Positions 53,182 through 61,311 of a stretch of DNA of 64,000 nucleotides are shown piece by piece; positions within the stretch are counted from its first letter, which is position 1; each line of letters opens with the position of its first letter. The position numbers and the translations under genes are program-made. The stretch comes from Phormidium tenue FACHB-886 (GTDB lineage: Bacteria; Cyanobacteriota; Cyanobacteriia; Elainellales; Elainellaceae): assembly GCF_014764505.1 (NCBI RefSeq), contig NZ_JACXWX010000027.1, positions 1 to 64,000 of the forward strand, read 5' to 3'. A model generated the notes under the pieces. That model made no database searches, was not told the origin of the DNA, and saw only the letters and a program-made list of their open reading frames with translations.

Positions 53182-54837
53182 TTAGACAAAAACGAAGCTT
53201 TGAGCAATGTTAACGTTGTTTGTATCCTGTACAACGCCAATCCGCTCTCTGCCGCCTCCACCTAGATAGTAAATTTCTGTATCCAATGCCGCTCTGCCAA
53301 CGACATTTCTAAACTCTAGCTTGTATTGAGCTGCATTACCCCGGACTTGAATTTTGTCCACTTGTGCGCTCCAATCTCTAATAGTAGCGTAGCCATCGCC
53401 CGTCTCGACGTAAGAAACACCCCAGCTGCCGCCCAGCACAAACTGATCGGCTCCGGCTCCCCCAATTAAGGTGTCGAACTGTGAATCATTGGTCACAGTT
53501 GTGCCATATCCATTGAGGATATCATTGCCTGCATCGCCATTGAGAATGTTGTTGGCTCGATTGCCAATCAGGGTGTTGTTGAGATCGTTGCCCGTACCAT
53601 TAATAGCAGCATTGCCTGTTAAGGTCAGATTATCTAACCCTGTTGCGGTCTCAAAACTATCGTTGGGGCTGCGTTTGCGGAAGTCCCAGCTTACAGAAGC
53701 TAAAACGGTTTCTATCCCGGTCATCGGCGAATCATTAACGCTGTCATCGCTGCTATCTACAATGTAGATATCATTGCCTGTATCACCAAAGAGATTATCA
53801 TTGCCTGTACCCCCGTCGAGCCGATCATCCCCATCGCCCCCGCTCAGGCTATCATTGCCTGCGTCCCCAAACAGCTTGTCGTCGCCTGCCCCACCAAGCA
53901 AGAGATCACTTCCAGTCCCCCCATATACCTCGTCGTTGCCTTCTTCACCATTCAGGTACTGGAGAATCTGAGTGTTACTATTTGCGCCACCTCTGAGAAT
54001 GTCGTTGCCCGCCCCACCCAGCAGCAGGTCTAGCCCATCGCCTCCATCTAAAGCATCATTCCCTAACCCGCCCAGCAGGATGTCTACACCGCCTTCGCCG
54101 TAGAGCGTATCATTTCCAGAACCTCCAATCAGGTAGTCATACCCAATCAGCTGCTCTGGCCCACTAGGAGACTCCGGGTTAGAAATGGTATTGGTGCTAT
54201 TGCCACCCCACAGGATATCGTTTCCTGCTTCCCCTAAAAGCAGGTCATTGCCATCTTCGCCTTTGAGCTGGTCATCGCCTGCCTGTCCAAGAATCGTGTC
54301 ATCACCTGCGCCACCCCTAATTTTGTCATTCCCTCCGCCAGTGTAAATCACATTCGCTCCAGAGAGGGCTGCATCACTACTGCCAAAGTTGTCATCGTCA
54401 CCGTCTCCAAGTTGGTCAGGTGCGGGGCTCTGTGCATCCAAGATAATCGCGATCGCTGCTTTGTTGCTGCTATTTGCTATTAGCTTTGGCGTTTCCAATG
54501 CCGTTGCGCCAGTTCCATTTGCGATATAAGACTCTGACAGAGGCTCCTTAAGCACATAAGTTTCTTGGCTGAACCCAGAAGTATCGCTGCTGTCAACATT
54601 TAGCACAACGACAGTAGAATTAGCAGTAGAACTATCTGATACGCTATCGTTATTGTTAACCTGCAGACGAAGAAACTTACTAGCTTCTCCAGGCAGCAAA
54701 GTGTCAAATTCTAGTAGATCTGCACTATTTGGACTAAAGGGAGAAGTACTCCAATCAAGCGGTTCAACAGCAGATTCCTGCCATTTATCTTCATTACCCC
54801 AGAACCCTGGTTTACTCCAAGCTTTACCCTTGCCCAT
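53182..54837 (-). CDS. RTX calcium-binding repeat protein
   Basis: 551 residues; AAGGAG precedes the ATG. After an acidic, Ser/Asn-rich start (about 1-150) come about twelve glycine-rich nonapeptides ([23 protein letters not shown]) at residues 165-400, forming a Ca2+ beta-roll. A second shorter set lies near 430-460 ([18 protein letters not shown]). The C-terminal 80 residues ([17 protein letters not shown]) resemble the end of type I-secreted RTX proteins. No enzymatic domain is visible. It probably coats the surface or is secreted, together with exoprotein 3. Confidence 0.88.
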   Translation of the reverse strand: MGKGKAWSKPGFWGNEDKWQESAVEPLDWSTSPFSPNSADLLEFDTLLPGEASKFLRLQVNNNDSVSDSSTANSTVVVLNVDSSDTSGFSQETYVLKEPLSESYIANGTGATALETPKLIANSSNKAAIAIILDAQSPAPDQLGDGDDDNFGSSDAALSGANVIYTGGGNDKIRGGAGDDTILGQAGDDQLKGEDGNDLLLGEAGNDILWGGNSTNTISNPESPSGPEQLIGYDYLIGGSGNDTLYGEGGVDILLGGLGNDALDGGDGLDLLLGGAGNDILRGGANSNTQILQYLNGEEGNDEVYGGTGSDLLLGGAGDDKLFGDAGNDSLSGGDGDDRLDGGTGNDNLFGDTGNDIYIVDSSDDSVNDSPMTGIETVLASVSWDFRKRSPNDSFETATGLDNLTLTGNAAINGTGNDLNNTLIGNRANNILNGDAGNDILNGYGTTVTNDSQFDTLIGGAGADQFVLGGSWGVSYVETGDGYATIRDWSAQVDKIQVRGNAAQYKLEFRNVVGRAALDTEIYYLGGGGRERIGVVQDTNNVNIAQSFVFV

Positions 54838-54964
54838 AGCGTTTCTCCTTTAGTGCAGTTGATGAACAGAATCCTTAGCAAGTCACTTCCATCGAACTGA
54901 GTAATAACCTTTACTCAAGCATTTTTCAGGAGATTTAAAGAGAAATATGCAAAAGACAAAAATA

Positions 54965-55348
54965 TTAAAAATTTTTATTCCACGGCTGAAGCAAGCTGTG
55001 AAAGGTGATTAAAGGGATACCCAGTACCGCTTTAGCGTGTTTGCTACTCCAGTAATATCCCACCAACTCGGTTGTCTTGGGAGCGCTATAGAACTTTTCG
55101 ATCACCGTGTCGTCATCACTCACCACTCCACCCACTCGTTCAATCCAATTGTGGCTGGTGATGAAGTCGAACAAGTCTTTGGGAGTATAGCGTTCGCGTT
55201 GGAGGAAGCGGTTAATGCTGTCGTGGGACACGATTTTGAGGATTTCTGCCATTTCGCTACAGCTTGAGCCTTGCGGTTGAGCCAAGAGGTATCGCACATA
55301 GAGGTCGAGGGTGCAGAGAGCCGTTGAGGGTTTAGTGGGAATTCGCAA
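54965..55348 (-). pseudogene. IS4/IS701-like transposase N-terminal fragment
   Basis: 127 codons keep an N-terminal region (PSTALCTLDLYVRYLLAQPQ) and the first catalytic Asp area (GGVVSDDDTVIEKFYS, then ELVGYYWSSKHAKAVLGI). The protein then derails (SLLQPWNKNF) and stops, well short of a full transposase. The start is a TTG, so even the 5' end may be incomplete. The family call rests on overall resemblance. Confidence 0.6.
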
Positions 55349-55401
55349 GGGAGGTCAGGAGTAACTGCTTTCCTTCTTCAACTCATAAAATAGGCTCCTT
55401 G

Positions 55402-55530
55402 TCAACGCGTAACCCTTGGCTGATTGGACTCATACTCACTTTTGGGGAAGACGAGGGCGATCGTTAAGACCAGTAGCGCAGATCCAACGATCCAGAGGAT
55501 TCCTAAAGCTTGACTTCTCCACATCTGCAT
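55402..55530 (-). CDS. Small single-membrane-helix protein
   Basis: 42 residues. A short start (MQMWRSQA) is followed by one membrane helix (LGILWIVGSALLVLTIALVF) and a polar end (PKSEYESNQPRVTR). AGG lies seven bases before the ATG. It is similar in size to small photosystem-associated peptides, but I do not recognise a family. It lies between the IS fragment and the divergent HLIP gene. The rest of 55349-55765 shows nothing. Confidence 0.4.
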   Translation of the reverse strand: MQMWRSQALGILWIVGSALLVLTIALVFPKSEYESNQPRVTR

Positions 55531-55765
55531 AAGAGCCTAACTAACGTGTTAATCGACACGTGCCAGTAATCCTGAAACTTCATCTGCCCAAACTTTGTAG
55601 ATCGCAAACTGCAGAATATGTTCAGAACTATTAGAAGAACAGCTGTACCAGACAGCCGGCAAGGACTATTTAACCGAATGATTCATGAATACCTCTAAAG
55701 ACAGAGAGCGAAAGCTGAATTTGAAAATATTATGAAAAGTAACAAGAAGTTAAAGAATGTAAACA

Positions 55766-55960
55766 ATGCAAGCTAACAAAACGGCTCTCCCTCCTGTTGC
55801 TAAGGAGTATAACGGGGTCGATCGCAATGCCTTCCTTTTTGGCTTCAATCCTCAGGCAGAACTGTGGAATGGACGCTTGGCTATGATTGGCTTTGCCGCT
55901 TATCTACTTTGGGATTTAGCTGGTTTCAGCGTCTTACGCGATGTTCTACACTTATATTAA
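55766..55960 (+). CDS. High-light-inducible protein (HLIP/SCP)
   Basis: 64 residues with one membrane helix that carries the chlorophyll-binding motif ELWNGRLAMIGF. The N-terminal part (VDRNAFLFGFNPQ) is the usual soluble lead. HLIPs bind chlorophyll and carotenoid at photosystem assembly intermediates in the thylakoid and dissipate energy under stress. The length fits the family. A terminator follows at 56029-56060. This gene is the clearest single marker of a cyanobacterium here. Confidence 0.93.
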   Translation: MQANKTALPPVAKEYNGVDRNAFLFGFNPQAELWNGRLAMIGFAAYLLWDLAGFSVLRDVLHLY

Positions 55961-56028
55961 GTAGCACGCAGCAAGGTTTTTATCTTTAGAAGCCTGCTGA
56001 ATCTCCTGCAACTAAAAAATTATCGAAG

Positions 56029-56060
56029 AAGTCTCGCTCTAGCAATTAGACGAGGCTTTT
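56029..56060 (+). terminator. Terminator after the HLIP gene
   Basis: AAGTCTCG pairs with CGAGGCTT (one G-U) across a loop of about 14 bases and is followed by TTATTTAT. It lies 70 bp after the HLIP stop. The stretch 56061-56264 holds no recognised gene. Confidence 0.6.
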
Positions 56061-56264
56061 ATTTATGGGACTCTCTGCCAAGCTGATGAAGGATGTAACT
56101 AGCGGTTAGGGAAGGACAAGGGACGGGACAAAGAAGCAGATCCAGATTTAACCATCAATTGCCTATATTCGCATCAATCAGGACAGATAGAGCAGTCTGA
56201 GCAAAGGTTGCACCTTCAGCATTCCATTCCTTCGTGTTCCAGGCTCTTGCCCCCTGATAGCCTG

Positions 56265-56690
56265 CTAGCGCAAGATACTGGCATCTCTGCACCAATCTAA
56301 ATCCAGGACGGTTGAAGCCTCAAAATTAAGCGTCGCTACAACATCCTGAGTGTCTGCATCCCAAACCTGAACATACTTAGGATCCTTGCAAATTTAAACT
56401 GCGTTGCCGAAACCTTGTAAGCCTTGTATGGCAACCAAAGTGTTTCAGAAGTTGCTCAAGTTATTTTTGTAAGGATCCTTACCCAAGCTAAAGGCAAGCT
56501 CATAAGTCGTGGGATTCCAACAGAGGCGATCGATCCAGACAGGTTTGTTTTCTAAAGTGGTGATGAGTTCTGGCGCACCTGATTGAGGCGACCAAATCTT
56601 GACCTGCCATCTTGCCCCCCGATCGCCAAAAACTGCCCGTCATGGGAAAAAGCAAGACAATCGACGGAGTATCCTGTTGTACAGTGACTT
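56265..56690 (-). pseudogene. WD40-repeat pseudogene
   Basis: Read on the minus strand in two frames, typical WD40 pieces appear. They are VDCLAFSHDGQFLAIGGQDG, then after a frameshift KIWSPQSGAPELITTLENK, then ELAFSLGKD, and VQVWDADTQDVVATLNFE up to a stop at 56265. The segment between the last two is also broken. No ATPase part is present. It is a remnant of a WD40 protein, not part of the gene at 56895. Confidence 0.65.
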
Positions 56691-56894
56691 TTTATTTGAC
56701 GTGGAGACACATTAGTGTCGTTGAAGAATCAAAGCTAAATCCAGATTGCTTTTTCACCTCCAGCCAATTTGGCAATGCTGATGGTTGGATACTAGATTAC
56801 TGAGTCAACTCTGCCTGTAGTCCTGTCCAAGGGAGGTTTTGCTCGACGACACGAACTTGTCTCGATGTTATTCAATTTGGCACTGTACAAACGT

Positions 56895-57896
56895 CTACAT
56901 CATCTCTACATGGTTCAACGAACACACAACTCGAAATCCAGTACCGTGATATCTGTAATTCATTCCTGTTTGAGAGCGGTGTGCTGAACGGCAATTGTCC
57001 TCATAGTAATCAAATGAACCACCTCTAATTACAACTAGATCTGTATCTTTGCCACTTCTCCATGCACTACCATCATTTGGTGCATTTTTATAGTCATCAT
57101 GCCATTCATCCTGGCAAAACTCGTAAACATTACCATGCATGTCATAAAGTCCAAATGCGTTTGGGAAAAAGCTACCTACTCGTGTGGTTTGAAGGTATTG
57201 CACTCCATTCGGCTTATAAATTGCCATGCATCCTGCTGACAGTGGTTGAGAATCCACAGTTGACTGAACATTTGCATGAACATCCCAGTAGTTAGCAAGC
57301 TGAGTGGTAATCTCTGGTCCAAAACTAAAGGAGGTAGTAGTACCAGCACGACAAGCATATTCCCACTCTGCTTCACTGGGTAATCGATAATGTCTCCCTG
57401 TGATTCTAGAAAGCCTGTTACAGAACTGTACGGCATCACACCAAGAGACATTTTCGACTGGAAGATCTGCACCTTGATTTGCAGACAGATTATGATGCAT
57501 CACTGCTTCCCACTGCTTCTGAGTAATTTCAAATTTACCCATGTGAAATGCAGGAACATTAACCTGATGCTGCGGCACTTCGTAGCCATCCTCCTCTGAA
57601 ACACCCATCATGAAGACACCGCCAGGAATGTAAATCATTTCCAGCGTTATATTCTGCCCTATATCTTCTACAAAATATTTAACTGATTGATGCTTCGTTT
57701 TAATCTCACCATCGTTTAGTGTGGCTGTATCAAACTCAAATGTATGGTATTGAAAATCGGTTCTTAGCGATGCTTGGTGGAGCTGTGGTGGTTCAGGGTA
57801 CACAAATGCCTGCATCGGAAGAATGACATTTTTCATGCGATCGCCCGCAGCCTGAACCAAATCTTTAATATGCTCAGGCAGATTGTTATTTTCCAT
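56895..57896 (-). CDS. SUMF1/formylglycine-generating-enzyme-like protein
   Basis: 333 residues. A short N-terminal extension (about 1-80) precedes a full FGE-sulfatase domain. It has MIYIPGGVFMMG, FHMGKFEITQKQWEAVM, PVENVSWCDAVQFCNRLS, YRLPSEAEWEYACRAG, FGLYDMHGNVYEFCQDEW and VIRGGSFDYYEDNCRSA. The two cysteines used by true FGEs for copper are not clear here, so it may be a non-catalytic or ligand-binding relative, common in cyanobacteria. GAGG precedes the ATG. The IS copy at 57920 lies 24 bp upstream, so its promoter is inside or beyond the IS. Confidence 0.85.
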   Translation of the reverse strand: MENNNLPEHIKDLVQAAGDRMKNVILPMQAFVYPEPPQLHQASLRTDFQYHTFEFDTATLNDGEIKTKHQSVKYFVEDIGQNITLEMIYIPGGVFMMGVSEEDGYEVPQHQVNVPAFHMGKFEITQKQWEAVMHHNLSANQGADLPVENVSWCDAVQFCNRLSRITGRHYRLPSEAEWEYACRAGTTTSFSFGPEITTQLANYWDVHANVQSTVDSQPLSAGCMAIYKPNGVQYLQTTRVGSFFPNAFGLYDMHGNVYEFCQDEWHDDYKNAPNDGSAWRSGKDTDLVVIRGGSFDYYEDNCRSAHRSQTGMNYRYHGTGFRVVCSLNHVEMM

Positions 57897-57919
57897 GAGC
57901 GCCCCTCATTACTCCATTC

Positions 57920-58745
57920 GAAATTGTCAGAACTGAGTATTCACATCTCGTCTCATTTTCATAGATATATCTTCTCTTACCCTCTTCTGTGTTAAGCAGT
58001 TTGGAAGATCGCTTGTAATTCACTGACTCGTTCTATAAATCGTTCTCTTCGCTCAGATAGAGACACTACTTCTGTCATATAGCGCTGTACTCTCATAAAG
58101 TTCCTTACCTCATCATACGCTTGACAAAATCGCCGTGTTGATTCAAACGCTCCAAAGCCTAACATCGAATAATACCGTTGCTTGATCCCTCGATGACTCT
58201 GCTCAATCGGATTTCCCCTGCAATCCCTGATCTCGTGTTCTACCCCTTCTCCCAGTTCTTCTGCTATAGCTCCTATGTCCATCCGTTGCTACTCGTTCGG
58301 GCGGCTGTTCTGCCACCTCATGCGCTTGAGCAGAAAACGCTTTGGTCCCTTCCATGTCTCGCTTCTCGCTCAATCTCACATCGACTCAATCTCCGTTCTC
58401 ATCAATGCCTCGAAACAAGTAACACCACTGACCTTTAACATGGATGTACCTCGTCTACAAACCAGATTCTGCCCACTTTCCCCTGGCGTTTGGCACGCAA
58501 CTGCTGGGCAAAGATGGCAGCAAAGCGTTTTTCCCAGTCCCGTACTGTTTCATGAGTAAACTCGAACCCTCGCAGCAGGAAGAATTCGGCAATGTCACGA
58601 AAGCTCAGCTTGTAGCGGAATCGACACAGTAGAACTTGAAAGACTATATCAGTGGGCACCTCAATAAAGTTGAAGGGCGTACTGGTGCGTTCGTTGAAAG
58701 TGCGATGACAGTTCTTGCAGCGAAACAGAGCATACCCCAAGTTCG
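57920..58745 (-). mobile_element. Decayed IS6 type A element, copy 3
   Basis: The left terminus GAAATTGTCAGAACTGAG begins at 57920 and the transposase gene ends at 57992. The other terminus is absent: homology stops near 58745 inside the N-terminal part of the gene, where macro-domain DNA begins. An adjacent deletion by the element explains the loss. Confidence 0.8.
57992..58745 (-). pseudogene. IS6 type A transposase, frameshifted
   Basis: N-terminal codons (CHRTFNERTSTPFNFIEVPT to WFVDE) and C-terminal codons (NPIEQSHRGIKQRYYSMLGF to the end) are in different frames. Breaks occur near WFVDE and before EELGEG. The start codon and first cysteine pair are missing, replaced by macro-domain sequence. 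It cannot give a working enzyme. Confidence 0.88.
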
Positions 58746-58939
58746 TGCCAAAGCGGTGGCTATAGATCAAATCAATTCCGCCATCCATGAATCCAAAGCT
58801 ATTGGCTGGACTCACCACAGCATCACATTTCACATCTAAAGATGGAACCGTGATATACAGAAACGCCTGGTAGATCGCCACAGAACTTCTCCCAAGCCTC
58901 TGCCAAGTCTAGATCTACCGCTGTCAATACGATTTCCAT
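58742..58939 (-). pseudogene. Macro-domain protein, N-terminal fragment
   Basis: From the ATG at 58939 the frame reads MEIVLTAVDLDLAEAWEKF up to GVSVYHGSI. It then shifts by one base and continues as CDAVVSPANSFGFMDGGIDL and IYSHRFG. The second stretch is the ADP-ribose-binding motif of macro domains. The rest of the protein was replaced by the IS. The intact protein would have bound or removed ADP-ribose. Confidence 0.7.
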
Positions 58940-59069
58940 CTTTGCTATTTACACAATCTCTGAACTATTTCTAAATTTCAAACTAAAGCAGTAGAACGGC
59001 ATAGCTGAGCGGCGATAGGTAACCTTAGCTACACAGCTAGGACAGTTTGCTCGCCGCTTCAACGAAGTG

Positions 59070-60332
59070 TTAGGTGTCGGACAAAAATTTCTGAAAGACA
59101 ACTGTTGTATTATGTCCTCCAAAACCAAAAGCATTGGATAAGGCTACGTTTACCTCACCTGCTTGGGGTTTTGACAACGTATAATCCAAGTCACAATCTG
59201 GACTGAGAGACTCCACATTAATAGTTGGAGGAATCACGTTATATTGAATTGCAAGAATAGTGGCGATCGCCTCAATTGCACCCGCTGCTCCTAGTAAATG
59301 TCCAGTCATACTTTTGGTTGCCGATAGCTTCATCTGAGCCGCAAAAGTTTCAAAGACTTGCTTGATTGCATTTGATTCGGCTACATCTCCCAATTGTGTT
59401 GATGTTGCATGCATATTGATGTAATTCACCTGTCGGGGAGCTACGTTTGCGTCTTGAAGTGCCCGTTGCATGGCTAAGACCACCCCCGCACCTGATGGAT
59501 CAGGGGCTGCATAATGATACGCATCAGAAGAGGCGCCAAAGCCTAACACTTCTGCGTAAATCTTGGCACCTCTTGCTTGAGCGTGGCTGAGTGTCTCAAG
59601 GATAATCGCTCCTGCACCCTCACCGGCTACAAATCCATCACGATTGACATCAAAGGGACGACTCGACGTTTGAGGCTCATCGTTGCGTGCAGAAAGGGCA
59701 CGCATAGCTGCAAATCCACCTATCCCTAATGGTGTAATGGGGGCTTCACTTCCACCACAAACGATCACATCAGCGTAGCCCTGCCGCAGCAGCAGCATCG
59801 CATCTCGAATCGCATCATTCCCAGTTGTACAGGCAGAAGTAACGCCATGATTAGGACCTTTGAGCCCATATCGCATGGCTATCATTGCAGATGCCATATT
59901 ACCGATCATCATCGGAATCGTGAAAGGGGATAGTGCATTGGCTCCCTTTTCCAATAGCACCCTAGCTTGCGTTTCTAGCACTTGCAATCCACCGATGCCT
60001 GAGCCGAAGACCACACCGATGCGATCGCGTTCTTTTTGAGAAGACCCATCCAGATTCAGCCCAGCATCCTCAACGGCTTGTTGAGCGGCTGCCAGTGCAT
60101 ACTGGCAAAACAAATCGAGTCTTCCAGCCTGCTTTCGCTCCATATAGTTCAAAGGGTCAAATCCTTTCACTTCGCAGGCAAAGCGAGTTTTGAAGGCGCT
60201 GGCATCAAAACGGGTAATTGGGGCAGCACCGCTCTCTCCACGCATCATGGCTTTCCAGAAGGTATCCACTGAAAGACCGATTGGGGTTACTGCCCCTAGC
60301 CCCGTCACGACAATCTGTTTGTGAGTTTGCAT
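59070..60332 (-). CDS. fabF: Beta-ketoacyl-ACP synthase II
   Basis: 420 residues, the usual length. The thiolase fold carries Cys168 (TSACTTGNDAI), His308 (NMHATSTQLGD) and His345 (KSMTGHLLGAAG). The N-terminal VVTGLGAVTPIG and C-terminal NAFGFGGHNTTVVF are standard for FabF. It extends acyl-ACP with malonyl-ACP in fatty acid synthesis. It is divergent from a TetR-type gene, and an 18-bp operator lies 46 bp upstream of its start. A housekeeping fabF normally sits beside acpP, so this may be a second, regulated copy. Confidence 0.93.
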   Translation of the reverse strand: MQTHKQIVVTGLGAVTPIGLSVDTFWKAMMRGESGAAPITRFDASAFKTRFACEVKGFDPLNYMERKQAGRLDLFCQYALAAAQQAVEDAGLNLDGSSQKERDRIGVVFGSGIGGLQVLETQARVLLEKGANALSPFTIPMMIGNMASAMIAMRYGLKGPNHGVTSACTTGNDAIRDAMLLLRQGYADVIVCGGSEAPITPLGIGGFAAMRALSARNDEPQTSSRPFDVNRDGFVAGEGAGAIILETLSHAQARGAKIYAEVLGFGASSDAYHYAAPDPSGAGVVLAMQRALQDANVAPRQVNYINMHATSTQLGDVAESNAIKQVFETFAAQMKLSATKSMTGHLLGAAGAIEAIATILAIQYNVIPPTINVESLSPDCDLDYTLSKPQAGEVNVALSNAFGFGGHNTTVVFQKFLSDT

Positions 60333-60377
60333 AGGCGATCAAAAGATTACAAATTTAGCTAGCCTTACCGTAGTATA

Positions 60378-60395
60378 ATACCGACCAATCGGTAT
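60378..60395. promoter_or_regulatory. TetR-type operator with -10 box
   Basis: ATACCGACCAATCGGTAT is a perfect 7-bp inverted repeat around CCAA. A TATAAT lies at 60374-60379 on the plus strand, overlapping the left arm. A bound dimer would block the TetR gene itself (start 60407) and could repress the divergent fabF (start 60332). Confidence 0.8.
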
Positions 60396-60406
60396 TTTTT
60401 AATCTT

Positions 60407-61018
60407 ATGGGTAAAGGCGATAAAACTCGGCAAGAAATTCTTCACAAAGTCGCTGTTCTTTTCAATGAGAAGGGCTATGCGGCAACGTCCATGCACGATA
60501 TTACCCAGGTGACAGGCATTCAACGGGGAGGGATCTACAACCACTTCGCCAGTAAAGAAGAGCTAGCCCTAGAGACATTTGAGTATGCTTGCTCTGTCCT
60601 GGCTCAACAGCTAAGTCAGAGTATCCGTTGCCAGAAAACTGCTTTTGAGCAGTTCAAAGCGATCGCAACCAGCTTTGCCGAACTCTATACCCAAAATTCG
60701 CTATTCCCTTGTGGCTGTCAGGTGCTTAATACGGCTGTTGAGGCAAAGCGGCAAATGCTCCCCCTGCGGCATAAGGCACAAGAGGCTATGAGCCAACTCA
60801 AAAAACTAATTGTGCAAACAATGCTCGAAGCGATCGAGCAAGGTGATTTACCAGATTCGATTGACACTGATGTTGTAGCAGCAATCTTTATATCAACGTT
60901 GGAAGGAGCGATGCTGTTGAGCGTTTTGTATGATGACTCTACCTATCTTCATCATGCGGTCAGGCATCTCCACTGGTATATTGACACCTTGGCGCTAAAT
61001 TCATACTCTTCCATATGA
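60407..61018 (+). CDS. TetR/AcrR-family repressor
   Basis: 203 residues. The N-terminal HTH is complete (TRQEILHKVAVLFNEKGYAA, SMHDITQVTGIQRGGIYNHF, ASKEELALE). The C-terminal ligand domain contains CGCQVLNTAVEA, found in the TetR subgroup with a C-terminal TetR_C-type domain. It faces fabF across a 74-bp gap that holds a perfect operator. Its ligand may be an acyl or xenobiotic compound; this cannot be read from the sequence. Confidence 0.92.
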   Translation: MGKGDKTRQEILHKVAVLFNEKGYAATSMHDITQVTGIQRGGIYNHFASKEELALETFEYACSVLAQQLSQSIRCQKTAFEQFKAIATSFAELYTQNSLFPCGCQVLNTAVEAKRQMLPLRHKAQEAMSQLKKLIVQTMLEAIEQGDLPDSIDTDVVAAIFISTLEGAMLLSVLYDDSTYLHHAVRHLHWYIDTLALNSYSSI

Positions 61019-61070
61019 GTCCTACGCAAGTTGTCCGCTGCCAGAGTTCGGGATCTGGGGGGTTGGCAAC

Positions 61071-61235
61071 GATTCGATACCGTTGGCGAATCAATGAGAG
61101 AAAAATCAGTAATCGCCGAACTCTAGCGACAGTAGGGATTATAGTATTGAGCACTTTGTATACTGAGTTAACCTAAGAACAAAGGTTTCAGAGGCTTTTA
61201 TTTTCCTCTGTCCAATTCGCCAACGGTATCGAATC
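61071..61235. repeat. 21-bp perfect inverted repeat, 165 bp end to end
   Basis: GATTCGATACCGTTGGCGAA plus T at 61071-61091 is exactly inverse to 61215-61235. The 123-bp interior has no open frame. It lies between the convergent TetR and recD2 genes. The loop is too long for a terminator and no flanking duplication is visible; a small non-autonomous element is possible. Nothing else is seen in 61019-61311. Confidence 0.65.
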
Positions 61236-61311
61236 TTGGTCATACACCTATTAATCCTTGACCGCTCCCATTAGTAGCCTCAATCTCTTTTTTCTTGTGC
61301 ATTGCCCACTA

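Noticed and set aside
56612-56803. 63-codon plus-strand frame downstream of the HLIP gene
   Set aside because: It is antisense to the start of the WD40 pseudogene, with no ribosome site or family match.
59070-60332. FabF as part of the type III PKS cluster
   Set aside because: It is about 29 kb away, has its own TetR regulator, and IS elements and unrelated genes lie between.
61060-61100. tRNA-like sequence near GATTCGATACC
   Set aside because: Only a T-arm-like string is present; no acceptor, D or anticodon arm could be formed.
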